Assembly: GCA_032719365.1 (NCBI GenBank)
Contig: CM064862.1
Coordinates: 1,314,501 to 1,378,500 of the forward strand
DNA length: 64,000 bases
Reading direction: 5' to 3'
Origin: Prinsepia uniflora
Taxonomy: Eukaryota; Streptophyta; Magnoliopsida; Rosales; Rosaceae
The position numbers and the translations under genes were made by a program. Positions 22,460 to 32,889 of this stretch are shown in pieces (position 1 is the first letter of the stretch; each line of letters opens with the position of its first letter). Under the pieces are notes generated by a model. That model made no database searches, had not been told where the DNA came from, and was given only the letters and a program-made list of their open reading frames with translations.

Positions 22460-23130
22460 ATGAATGAAACACATCGTTTCATTCATTTGGTTATTTACTT
22501 TACTCAACCGTCTCTCGATTTGATCGATCACGATCGTTTATGTTTGGAGAGAAGGAATGTTAAGGGCTGCGTGAGGGGGCGAGGCAGCGAGACTGAGAGT
22601 TTGACAGACAAAACTCTGCCATCGTCCCTGGTGAGAAGTGAGGCGGAAGTGGCGGACCGTGATGGCGAGACGACGCGAGTCATAGAGCAGATTAGATGGG
22701 TGGAGCGAGCAGTCGTCGAGGCTCGAGTCAGTTGTCGAGGAGGAATAGAGAGACGCGGAGAAACCAGAGGTTCGAGTGGGCTGTGCTTCGGCCGTCGAAA
22801 GATCAGGACTTCAGGAGTGCTTCGAAGTTTTTTCGAGGTTCGTTTGCCTCCAATTTATGTTTTCCCGAATGAAATCGAGTGTGAGTCTGTGAGTGAGTTT
22901 CTTGTTTGAAATCCATTTTGTTTTTTGTTTCTTCCCAATTTTTGTTTGTCTGTGACAGTCGAGAATCATTGTATGTTTGAATTTTTGAATGTTTGAATCT
23001 GATTGAATTAATTGTTTTTATAAAGTGCGAAATTATGTTGAATCTGTGACGTTCTGTTCATGATTGTTGTTTTTCTTTTTTTAATTTTGGTTTCTTGTTT
23101 CAAACTTCAGAACATGGGTTAGGGCTTTTC
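22460..23130 (+). other. GC-richer island with an open frame of unknown meaning
   Basis: A 149-codon frame (22460-22909) rich in Arg, Glu and Gly lies in an otherwise AT-rich stretch. It resembles no family I know. A perfect 11-base inverted repeat (ATGAATGAAAC/GTTTCATTCAT) sits at its start, 22460-22485. Composition and the T-rich downstream sequence look like a plant 5' leader and first exon, possibly carried by a mobile element. I do not call a gene. Confidence 0.3.
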
Positions 23131-23139
23131 AGTCCGAAA

Positions 23140-24190
23140 TATTCGATTTTGGAGGAAGAAATTCCTTCCCTCCTTACTTAGCTGCCAATAGTCGGAAATA
23201 TGGATACATCGTCCGATATATCGGCGATATAGCCGATACTTTCATCACTGGCCAAGGATGAAAATATCGATATCGACGGATATATCGTTTATCAAATTTA
23301 CGGATATCCCGCCCCAAATATCGGTATCGATATCAATATCGTTTACGGTAAACAAAAATAACGGAAATTCGATCTAAAATTTGGAAATTTGTAATGAAAC
23401 TTTGGGAAAAACTTAAGTACCCAATGATGGTTATATATAACTAATAAAATTATAAAATGACTTTGATATAATAAATATATGATGTAATATGATTCTGACG
23501 ATAACTAATAATATAAAATTTTAAATATAAATATAAATTGAAGTGAGTTACTATAATTGAATGTTAAAATAGTTAAAAATATAACAATAAACATACAAAA
23601 ATTGATTGTAAAAAAATGATAAAATAAGTTTAAACATATTTAAAATTGGAAAAAATAGATGAAAAAATAGGGCCAAACTTTGTTAAAATTTGGAAGTAAT
23701 GGATATATTTAAAATTGGACAACAAATAGAAGAAAAAAAAAGGGCCAACCTTATTGAAAAATTGGAAAAAAGGAGGGGAAAAAATAGCGTGGACAAGGGA
23801 GGTCGAACCCGTGACCCCCCACACTTAACCCAAATGAGAAACAAAACCAAGCAACTCGGCTAGCTAGTAGTATTGTTATTTTACAATGTCCAATATATAA
23901 GTATACAAAATAACAATCATCTCCTATCTCCTGCGTGGTCTGCAACTCAGGTTTTCAGACCCGACAACATGACCGACTCAATTTCCTTCGTTTTACATCC
24001 GATTTTCACTAATTAATAATGCATTTTCATCGTTTTGATCACAGGAAATAATCTGTGGGCTCAAAACAAAAAAATTGTTCGATATTTCGGCGAATTTCCT
24101 TTCCCCCTTCTTATGTGTTGTCGCCCAAAATACCGAAATTTCGGCGACATATACAGATATTTTCATCCATACTTGAAACAACTAGTAGTA
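23140..24190. repeat. Dispersed repeat with GATATATCGGCGATAT motifs
   Basis: Left (about 23140-23300) and right (about 24075-24175) parts share direct similarity, including GAAATTCCTT/GAATTTCCTTTCCC, a ..CGGCGA(C)ATAT.. core and TTTCATC. The middle repeats 21400-21660. Direct end repeats around non-coding DNA suggest a small non-autonomous retroelement; limits and class are uncertain. Confidence 0.4.
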
Positions 24191-24589
24191 GTCACAAAAG
24201 CGTTAATTACGATGGTCGACAACTGTTGCGAATGTCAAGTTTAGATACAACGCTGCATTGTAACTGGGGAAGGCATATGGCGGTAAAATGCTTTGGTGAT
24301 GGAAAATACCGTAGCAATAAGTCACCAAAACATTTGTGACTCAATGCTGACCGCCCCAATTCCGTCATAAAAAGCCTATTTGCAATGCTTTACTACCTTT
24401 AACAATGGTAGCAATCCATCGCAACAAATTTGATTTTTACCAATTTTGACCTTAATTTTTTGTTGAATAATTTTGACTAAAAATTAAGATTATACCAAGA
24501 TTATACCAAAATTAAATGGAACATAATTAGAAGAGTACAATCTGGCATTATTTTTATATTATAAAATACTCAATCATATAAAACTAATT

Positions 24590-25110
24590 AAAATTATTTA
24601 ATATAATTTTGATATTATTACCCTATCAAACTATACTGAACTGCACACAGAACTTAAAAAAATAAAATCAATTTACACTTTTATCTTTTTTTTTTTTCAC
24701 TTTCTCTCTCTCTAACCTTGAAGCCGAAGATTACATTTTTAATCATCATTTATTTTGTTTGTCGTTTTCAACTTTTTGTTCCTTCCCTGAGGGGTTTTTC
24801 GTTTTTTCGTTTTCTTTTGGTCAAGCCTTCCTTGAGCGGCTCAACTTTCCACTGTTTGCATTGAATCATTGAGTTTCTTATCTGTTAATTATGTTAGAGC
24901 AAGTCTAATAGTAAACGACCTAATTATTTGTCTTATCTAAATATTATGAAGAAGATAAGGAAAAAACAAAAAGGCGAGTATTCTATGCCCAGCTTTTGTT
25001 TGAGTGCGCGACCTCAGTGATGTGACCCCGTTGGCTTCCCCTTAATTTCCTTCCATAGATGAAAGACCAAGACCTCCAAGTCCTCTACGTAGGCTTGTAA
25101 TTAATTGGAC
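24590..25110 (+). repeat. Direct duplication, copy B
   Basis: Partner of 20590-21410, without the AT-rich insert. It ends near the point where unrelated sequence leads toward the second HSP70 gene. Confidence 0.8.
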
Positions 25111-25454
25111 ATGGGTTTATCTTACACCATGATGTTGGTCCGTTATCATATACATGGATGGACAATAGCTGTACCCAGCTCCCCCAAGTTATCTCATCGA
25201 ACCTTTTTTTTACTTATCGAATTTATTTTGATATATATTATAATTAAAATAAATATTATAATGTCTGCTTTTAATTTCCAGTATGTTAGCAGGCCACCTG
25301 GGAGCGAAGTTATAAACACTACCCTTTTCCAGTAACAAAACACACTTTTTCCCGCAGTTCTAGAACCATTATAAAAATCGCTGATTGAATCTTAGAGGCA
25401 TACTTATCATTTGGCCAACTTGATTATTAACAAGAGATTTTATTTAATTAAGGA

Positions 25455-25569
25455 CTAAAACTACTCGAATCCAACCAGGCTTCACATTAACAAGCTTGGT
25501 ATTTCTATGTTCAGATGGAGCAAATGATAAAACTACTCGAATCCAATCAGGCTTCACATTAACAAGCAA
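25455..25569 (+). repeat. Short direct repeat, about 40 bp, two copies
   Basis: AAAACTACTCGAATCCAAC(C/T)AGG followed by CTTCACATTAACAAGC occurs at about 25455 and again at about 25529. Confidence 0.75.
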
Positions 25570-25767
25570 ATGATGTTGTTGCACTCTATTAATAATTACT
25601 TAATTTTCAAACAACTTGAATTAACTTGAACAACAATCAAACAAAAGAAACAGAGATTAATACATAACTAAGCATGTCTCTTAATTCGTAATTATAGTAA
25701 TTAAACGAAACTGCCGTGCAAGTTCCTTGTTGAAAACAAAGAACGAAATGATCCACGCAAACCCTTT

Positions 25768-27471
25768 TTATTTGGATCTGTCGATACTTATCTCTTTCTG
25801 TTTGCCGGTGGAGATGAGCTTAGCGGAAACATTCAACACACCATTATCATCGATAGAAAACCAAACATCGAAGTTTTCAACTCCTTTTGGCGCTGGAGGA
25901 ACGCCGTCTATGGTAAATCCGCCCAGATAATTGTTATCTTTGGCTAATTTATTCTCACCCTCGAAAACAGCGAAGTGGGCAGCCGTTTGATAGTCTCCAG
26001 AAGTTACATAGTTTCCGTGCTTTTTAGTGGGAATTTTGGTGTTTCTTGGGATCAAAACACTCATGATATGTTCGTCAGTAATCCTTATTCCAAGTGACAG
26101 AGGAATGACATCCGAGAGTGTGAAGCCTTTTATCTTTTCAGTAACATTTCCACTCAAGACTGCAGCTTGAACAGCAGCTCCATAAGCAATGGCCTCATCT
26201 GGATTAATGCTCTTGCACAACTCCTTACCCCTGAAAATCTCCCCTAACAAATCTTGCACCTTAGGGATTCTAGAAGATCCACCAACAAGAACAACATCAT
26301 CCACATCGCTTACGTCCATTTTCGCATCCTTCAAACACTTCTTTACAGGCTCCATGCACTTCTTGAAGATGTCCATGTTGATTTCTTCAAATCTGTCGCG
26401 GCGAAAACTTGTATGAAAATCTTCACCCTTATACCAAGCGTCAATTTCAATATGAGTCTCGAAAGAAAACGAAAGTGCCTTCTTCGCCTTCTCGCATGCA
26501 GTTTTGGCCTTTCGGAGGGCTTTCGGGTCTCCAAAAATGTCCACATTATTATGGTTTTTTTTGAATTTTTCGATACAGTAATTCACCATACTGTTATCCA
26601 GGTCCTCACCTCCAAGATGAGTGTTTCCAGCAGTCGCCTTCACGTCAAAGTTATCACCAACGATGGTAAGTAGCGACACATCCAAAGTACCACCACCCCA
26701 ATCAAATATCATCACATTTCTCTTTTTATTCTTAAAGCTAGCCTTCTTGTCGATGCCATAAGCAATAGCTGCGGCAGTCGGTTCGTTGATAATGCGCAGC
26801 ACGTTTAAGCCAGCTTTTCTACCAGCTTCTATTGTAGCTTGACGCTGCGAGTCATTGAAGTAAGAGGGGACGGTAATTACTGCATTTTTCACACTATTCT
26901 TTGAGCAGAGGAAGTCTTCAGCAATCTTCCGCATCTTTTCAAGAACAAAGGATGAGATATCTTCAGGAGCAAACTGTTTCTCTTGACCCTTGTGGGCAAC
27001 CACAATCATGGGCTTGTCACCCGGACCTTCAATGACCTTGAATGGCCAGCACTTCATATCTTTTTGAACGCATTCTTCACTGAATCTCCTACCAATTAAC
27101 CGCTTCGCATCTGTAAATAATTTTCAGTTCGATCTATTAGATTCAAACGTATTTGTCATAAATTTTTAAGCAATATTAAACGATCACTCCGAAATTAAAA
27201 GAAACAAACATAAAAAACGCAGTAGATGATTAGTGATCGTACCAAAGATTGAGTTAGCTGGGTATCTGGAGACTTGATTGAATGCTTCATCGCCTACCAA
27301 CATCTTATTTTCAGTGATTGTAACATAAGATCGAGTGGTTCTGTTTCCCAACTCGTTCACCAAGATTTCTACGTGATCGTCCTGCCACACCGCCACGCAG
27401 GAATTCGTTGTGCCCAGATCAATCCCGATTGCATGGCCTCCTTTTGCCATTGCCTGGCCAACTCTTGACAT
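25768..27471 (-). CDS. HSP70-family protein lacking the C-terminal lid (copy 2)
   Basis: Sister of the gene at 16423, on the opposite strand. Exon 1 is 27471-27243, a 132-bp GT-AG intron spans 27242-27111, and exon 2 is 27110-25768, giving 523 residues. The intron sits at the same split Asp codon. Exon 1 differs from the sister at about 5 of 76 residues; exon 2 is more diverged. Ligand residues are kept (DLGTTNSC, AKRLIGRRFS, NEPTAAA, VGGSSRIPK). It shares the FDWGGGT change and a non-canonical linker (KIKGFTLSD), and ends STGKQKEISIDRSK right after the beta substrate-binding domain, again with no lid and no EEVD. The shared truncation means it predates the duplication. The frame is intact, so it is probably functional. 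The two genes converge, about 7.7 kb apart. Confidence 0.9.
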
Positions 27472-27559
27472 GTTGCTTTCTGGGTTTCAAAAACTTGGAA
27501 CAAAGAATGTTAAAAGATCGATTAACAAGGGAGTAAATGGCTTGCAGGGAATAGATGCA

Positions 27560-27645
27560 TTATATGGTACCAAATTTATATATGGAAAAAGTGAAAAGTC
27601 TAGGTCAATATTACGTGGTGCTCTCACAAACTTAGTGACGTTGAT
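27560..27645 (-). promoter_or_regulatory. Core promoter of the second HSP70 gene
   Basis: On the minus strand: GTCACTAAGTTTGTGAGAGC, then CACCACGTAATATTGACCTA, then a TATA box (CATATATAAATTT, about 27573-27585), 105 bp before the ATG. It aligns with the block upstream of the first gene, including the ACGT core, TTGAC and TAGACTT. The leaders also match near the ATG (TTGAAAC..AGAAAGC..AAC). Confidence 0.65.
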
Positions 27646-27671
27646 AATAGAAAATAAAAGAATTTAGTAGA

Positions 27672-28383
27672 AGTCGTTGTAATTAAAATATTGATATTAT
27701 TAGGTGAACGTACACGACCCAAGAGAAACCAGATGGTGATTAAGAATGCTAATCCGTTGTGAATTATTTAATGAGTTATTAATTATATATATAATTTTCC
27801 ATTAGGGTACCAATAGTTATATAGCAATTTGACAATTATTGTAGACATTCCATAAACAAATATCATTTAACTAATACTAATATTATAACAATTCATACAA
27901 ATAATACGTAGACAATTATGATCCACTTATTTAAACAGTGGCAATCAATTCAATTATAATATTATATGTATATATAATTTTAGATTATTGTAAATCTATA
28001 TAAAAGTGAAGTGATGTATAGTCCTATTCTCATAATTCAAAAGACCAAATTACCCTTCTGACTTGTAAGTGTCCAAAATAATGAAGTTTTTCTTATCAAT
28101 AAACAAATCCATTATTTTTGGGCACGGAAAGGTCTGAAGGGTAATTTGGTCTTGCCCAAAATAATGGATAAGATCAAAAGCCAAAATGAACCGCTGTTCA
28201 TCTTGTCCAAAAAATAAGATGCAATTTTTCTTATTTTTTCAGTAACTTTTCTTTAGATTTTGAAGTTATGAACTATCAAAGCCATCATCAAATCCAATGA
28301 AACCAGATTTTGGAACTAATCTCACTTGCCATATGTATCGTCTCCGTTTGCATTGTCAATCGAGTGGATGTGTTGATAGTCGA
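27672..28383. other. AT-rich spacer with an imperfect hairpin
   Basis: No gene. 28042-28152 forms an inverted repeat with about 45-bp arms: AGACCAAATTACCCTTCTGAC against GTCTGAAGGGTAATTTGGTCT, and GTGTCCAAAATAATG against CCATTATTTTTGGGCAC. It is probably a MITE or foldback remnant. Confidence 0.55.
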
Positions 28384-30266
28384 TGTAACAACCCGTCCCG
28401 AATTCTGAGATTAGATTAGTGACTAATCTTGATTAGTGAGGTCGATCGGTGGTTAGTAGGGCGAAATCGGACAAAATGTGCAAAATGACCTTTTTGCCTT
28501 GGTCGTGGGTAAAATGTTGACTTTTTGATCGGGCGGTTAAACGGATTTTGACCGATGGCCGTGACGTAGTTCGGGACGTCACGAGTTCATAGACAGGTGG
28601 CACGTTCGATTCCGACATTCGAGGAGGAAGTTATGATATTTGGAAGTCGAGGGGCATTTTGGTAATTTGGCATATTAGGGGCCAAATGTTGACTTTTTAA
28701 CCGGGAGGTCCAATGGACGAGGGCCAAGGACCGTTACGTAGGTTTCGTCGATACGAATCCAATGACAGACGGCATGCCGAAATCGGAGTTCCGACGACGA
28801 AGGTATGGTCACGGGATCGAACTCGATTAACCGAACGAACCGGGATTAAAATATTATTTTATTGTGAACAGTACCCTTTGACTGTGCACACCTGGATGAG
28901 TGACAAGTGTCACCCATCCCTTGTTTTAGGGCCTAAAACCAGCTCCATGATTCCCTCCAAACATCATCATTCCTTCTTCATCATTTCCTTCATTTTCCTT
29001 TTATTTTCTTTGTTCCCTTTGAACCGTGACTAACACAAGAACAGGGTGTGTGAGGGCTGGGGAGAATTAGCTGCCTTCTCATGGCAGAATTGAGGAAATT
29101 GAGAGACTTGAAGACTGAATTAATTGAGAGAAACACACGGGACAGAGAGAGGGAGGATGAAATCAAAAATCGAAAATTAGAAAATTTGGGGGGAAAATTC
29201 GAATACTGAGTGTTAGGCTCTGAGGATCGAAATGGAGCTCAATTCGAGCTTTCTGGGAGTGCCACGATCAGTTTCGTCGAAAGAATGAAGGAAATTGGTG
29301 TCCTTTTGGCTCTGAACAGACCGGGTAACAGTGAGCATGAATCGAGGTTGAGTCGTGATCATTGAGTGATCAAACGACGAAATTGATGAAGGGAAAATGT
29401 TTCTCATGGTCCAGTGATGCTTCTGGGTGCATCAATTGGAAGAAATCGCAGCCATTGTGGAAATTCGAAGATTGAACAGTGACGGGTGTTCTTCGTTGAT
29501 CATCGTCGAATCGTGGAATTTTAGGTAAGGTTTTGTGTAATCAATGTTACAGACCTTAAATTGAACTTAAAACCAAGCTAACTGAATGATTAATTGAAGG
29601 AATTAAGGCTGAATTGATAGGAAACCAACCGGCAAAAGGACCCGTTTATCAAACATACGGGTTAGGACGATGACACTGTAGCAGGCGCGTGGGTTTCACG
29701 CGCAGCCACTCACGGCGGCGCGTGACGGCGCGTGACGGCACGTGGGCACGAATCTCGAGGTGAGGTCAACATGACTTTTAATCTATTCGATGTAACGGAC
29801 ATTTTAGAATTGGTTTCGGGTCGATCGGACACTGTCTCGATATTGTTCGGGATGTCCGAAGGTTTTAAATCAAGTTTAAAAATAGTTAAAAATTCGGGAA
29901 AATTACGGGACTTTGATAGGATGTTAATGAAGAGGTTATTGACCCTCTAATACGATTTGGACAGGATTAGGAGTCCCGGTGATAGTGGTGTGGCCCGGGA
30001 GGGCCGATGGCACGCGTATCGAGGCGTACCGTTAAACGGTCTGTGAGTGGACTTTGGTTTTATAAATCCTATGCATGCTTAAATGTGTTATATGTTTTAT
30101 ATACATGATTTCTATGATGGTGATTGTGAGTATTGATTTCGGGTATGGTACACGTATTTCGAGGTATTTTTCGTATTTCACGTATATCGAGGTTAACGGT
30201 TTCATTGTGGTTTTACATGCTTGTGGTCTAATAAATAATGCGATAAAAGGGTTTTGAAATTGGAAA

Positions 30267-30690
30267 GATGAACTCGGGCTTATGACCCAGTTGTTTTGGA
30301 AACCTCGGACTTGGAGTCCATTTGAGTACGTAATCGGGCCAGGGGCCCAATTGCTTTATGAAATCGAGCCAGGGGCCCAGTCGTTTATGAAATCGGGCTA
30401 AGACCCATTTGAGTTATGTTATCGGGCCAGAGGCCTAGTCGTTTATGAAATCGGGCTAAGACCCATTTGAGTTATATTATCGGGCCAGGGGCCCAGTTGG
30501 TTTATAAATTCGGGTCGTGGGCCCAGTTGGTTTACAAATCGGGCCGTGGGCCCAGTGGTTACAAAATCGGGCATGAGGCCCAGTTGGGTTATAAATGTGA
30601 TTTCGGGTCTGGGACCCTATGTTTAATAAATGTGGTTTCGGGTCAGGGACCCTAAATGGAATTGTGTTGTTTTATGGAGATTTCGGGCAG
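30267..30690 (+). repeat. Expanded GGGC/GCCC micro-hairpin array
   Basis: About 13 units of roughly 29-30 bp, such as ATCGGGCCAGGGGCCCA and ATCGGGCTAAGACCCA, with GTTTATGAA or GAGTTATGT spacers. Two-unit blocks repeat, showing local amplification. The 1506-1752 array has about eight units. Confidence 0.85.
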
Positions 30691-30877
30691 GGCCCATTGT
30701 AACGTTGTGAAATGATTTAATAAAACTGTTTTCCATATACCATTTGGATAAGAGGATATATGATGGTCTCCTCCAGATGTCTGGGACACTGGGGAAGTCA
30801 TGGTGCATTGTCTGCGAGGGGTCATTGTACGGAGTTACCGGACCGTATTGTGACTCAGGAGCAGGATTGCTATGATT

Positions 30878-31015
30878 GACGTCTGAGACGTCAGACATAT
30901 GTGATGTCAAAGATATGGACCCGGAGAGACCCCGGGCAGCACGCGTAGCTTATTATACCGTGAGATATGACGTCTGGGACGTCAAGCGTCTGGGACGCTA
31001 AGTATCTGGGATGCT
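30878..31015 (+). repeat. Covarying micro-hairpin cluster, five units
   Basis: GACGTCTGAGACGTC (30878-30892), GACATATGTGATGTC (30894-30908), GACGTCTGGGACGTC (30969-30983), AGCGTCTGGGACGCT (30985-30999) and AGTATCTGGGATGCT (31001-31015). The last has one T opposite G, a wobble pair if read as RNA. Confidence 0.88.
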
Positions 31016-31614
31016 GGTGATGGTAATGGTAAATATGGATTAATGAATCTATGGAATGGCTTTTCGGTTGGATTTGTGTTATGTGGTAAAAATGGATTAT
31101 TGGTTATTGAAATGGTATTTTGGGTCGGGGACTCTAAATGGTTTTGGATTTATGGATTCATGTTTATGACTTTGGGCGGTGGCCCACATGGTTTTAATAT
31201 GTCTGGTAGTGGTATTCCACAGTTTTGGGCTGAGTTCCCACACTTGGTTTTAAGTTAACGGTTTTTGGGCTAAGGCCCTAATGGCTTGGTTGAACAAACG
31301 TTTTGGTTACTGGTTTTCGTAGCATGCATACATTTTTATTGGAGGGCATAAATGTCTTATAACTGTGTTTAATGAACTTAATGATTTTCGTCCACTCACA
31401 GCTTTTGGTTTTTAATGCCCTTCAGGTTGATTACGGATGCGACTGCAGCAGAGACTAGGACATTGCACGCCTCCTCCATCGATCCTTGCACACTCTGGAT
31501 GCCCCGTTTGGGCAGTGGCTTTTGGTTATCCCTTGTCTGACACCTCTTGTTGGACGGAAGCAGGGCACATTCCACGGTAATCCCGGTGGGATTGGGATGG
31601 GTCCTGTCAGTCGA

Positions 31615-32889
31615 TATATCTTGAACCGAATCTAACAGACAGTACTTGATAGTATTTGATCAGGACTTACTAAAGTATAAGCCCCATCGTCTATTAAAAA
31701 GGCCAACCACCAGTCTAAAGTCACTAAGTCCACTTTAGGCCCAAGCCCAAAAAAGCCAAAGGTGGTGACTACCAGGATACCACTTAGTTAGTAATATCAT
31801 ACCATCAAGATGATGCCCAAACCAGGAGCACCATGTTTCTAGGGTAGCACGCATATACCTACCAAGTACCACTTACTTGGTACTATTCACCTAGTAGTAC
31901 CACTCACTCGACGATACCACTCACTCGGCAGTACCACTACCTAGTGGTACCACTCAACTGCCTAGCTGACAGGTTTTTTGTCCCCGTAAATAGTGCCTCA
32001 CACCTCACTATACATAGTTGTAAATAGGGGGCATGTATCACCTTTTCCATAAAGTCTTGCCTCAAAAGCTTCCCTTAGATTTAACCTAGGAGACTTGGGA
32101 CAAAGAGATTCCAACTCCCAAGACCAGGTGTCACTCATCAGCTGGTCTTCTCAAATGGCACAAGTTCCCAGATAGGTGGTACCACTAACCTACGACTAAT
32201 ACCACTCTGCCCCGTGACTGGTACCACTATCCTATGAAGGGTACCACTACTTGGACAGAAGAGGTAGCACTCAATTTTCCTTCTCTATAAATACTTTCCC
32301 ACTTCCACAATATGTTTCTAACTTCAAGTAGGCAAGTAAACTATGCCAAAACACTTTCTCTCATTAAACACATTTTCTCTGCCTTTTCTCAAAACACATA
32401 CTGACTTAGGTATTGGAGAACAAGTGGATGGAGTCACACTGGCCTCATAAGCTTGATATTCCTTTCTAGTCACACTGGCCTCATAAGCTTGATATTCCTT
32501 TCTATCTCTTTGTCTTATTTTCTCTTAGGTACTTCTATATAAGGTGAAGAAGGATCCACTCATACGGAAGATCTCGAGGATGTGCACTCCAATAAACCTT
32601 CCATTGTCAAGGGAGGAATCTGACCACCTCGTTCACTGAACCTAAGAGATATCTCATCCTCCGCGGGACCTTAGAGTTGTCAAGTATGACCCACCCGTTA
32701 ACAGAGTGTAAAATTACGATAACTTCACATGCAAAAATTCCAAACAAAAACTTAATTAGTTTTACAATCAATATAAACCAGAAGTTATGTACTCTATTAA
32801 GGAAAAATTTCAATTTAAGAGGCAATGGGAACTATTTTATTATAAATTGAGAGGGTCTGCACTCTGCAGTGGGAATCTTGGTGTGAATC
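31615..32889. other. Non-coding region with TACCACT minisatellites and a 36-bp tandem duplication
   Basis: TACCACT with variable spacers is repeated about nine times between 31860 and 32260 (for example TACCACTCACTCG twice). A 36-bp unit beginning AGTCACACTGGCCTCATAAG is duplicated exactly at 32432-32467 and 32468-32503. No gene is recognised. Possibly an old LTR fragment. Confidence 0.55.

Larger units (their letters stand above)
28384..31609 (+). mobile_element. Solo LTR of the giant-LTR family, TSD GTCGA
   Basis: Starts TGTAACAACCCGTCCC and ends GGGTCCTGTCA (3226 bp). It is flanked by perfect 5-bp duplications GTCGA (28379-28383 and 31610-31614). No primer-binding site or interior follows, so it is the product of LTR-LTR recombination. 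The hairpin array is longer than in the LARD-like copy (30267-30690). Confidence 0.95.
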
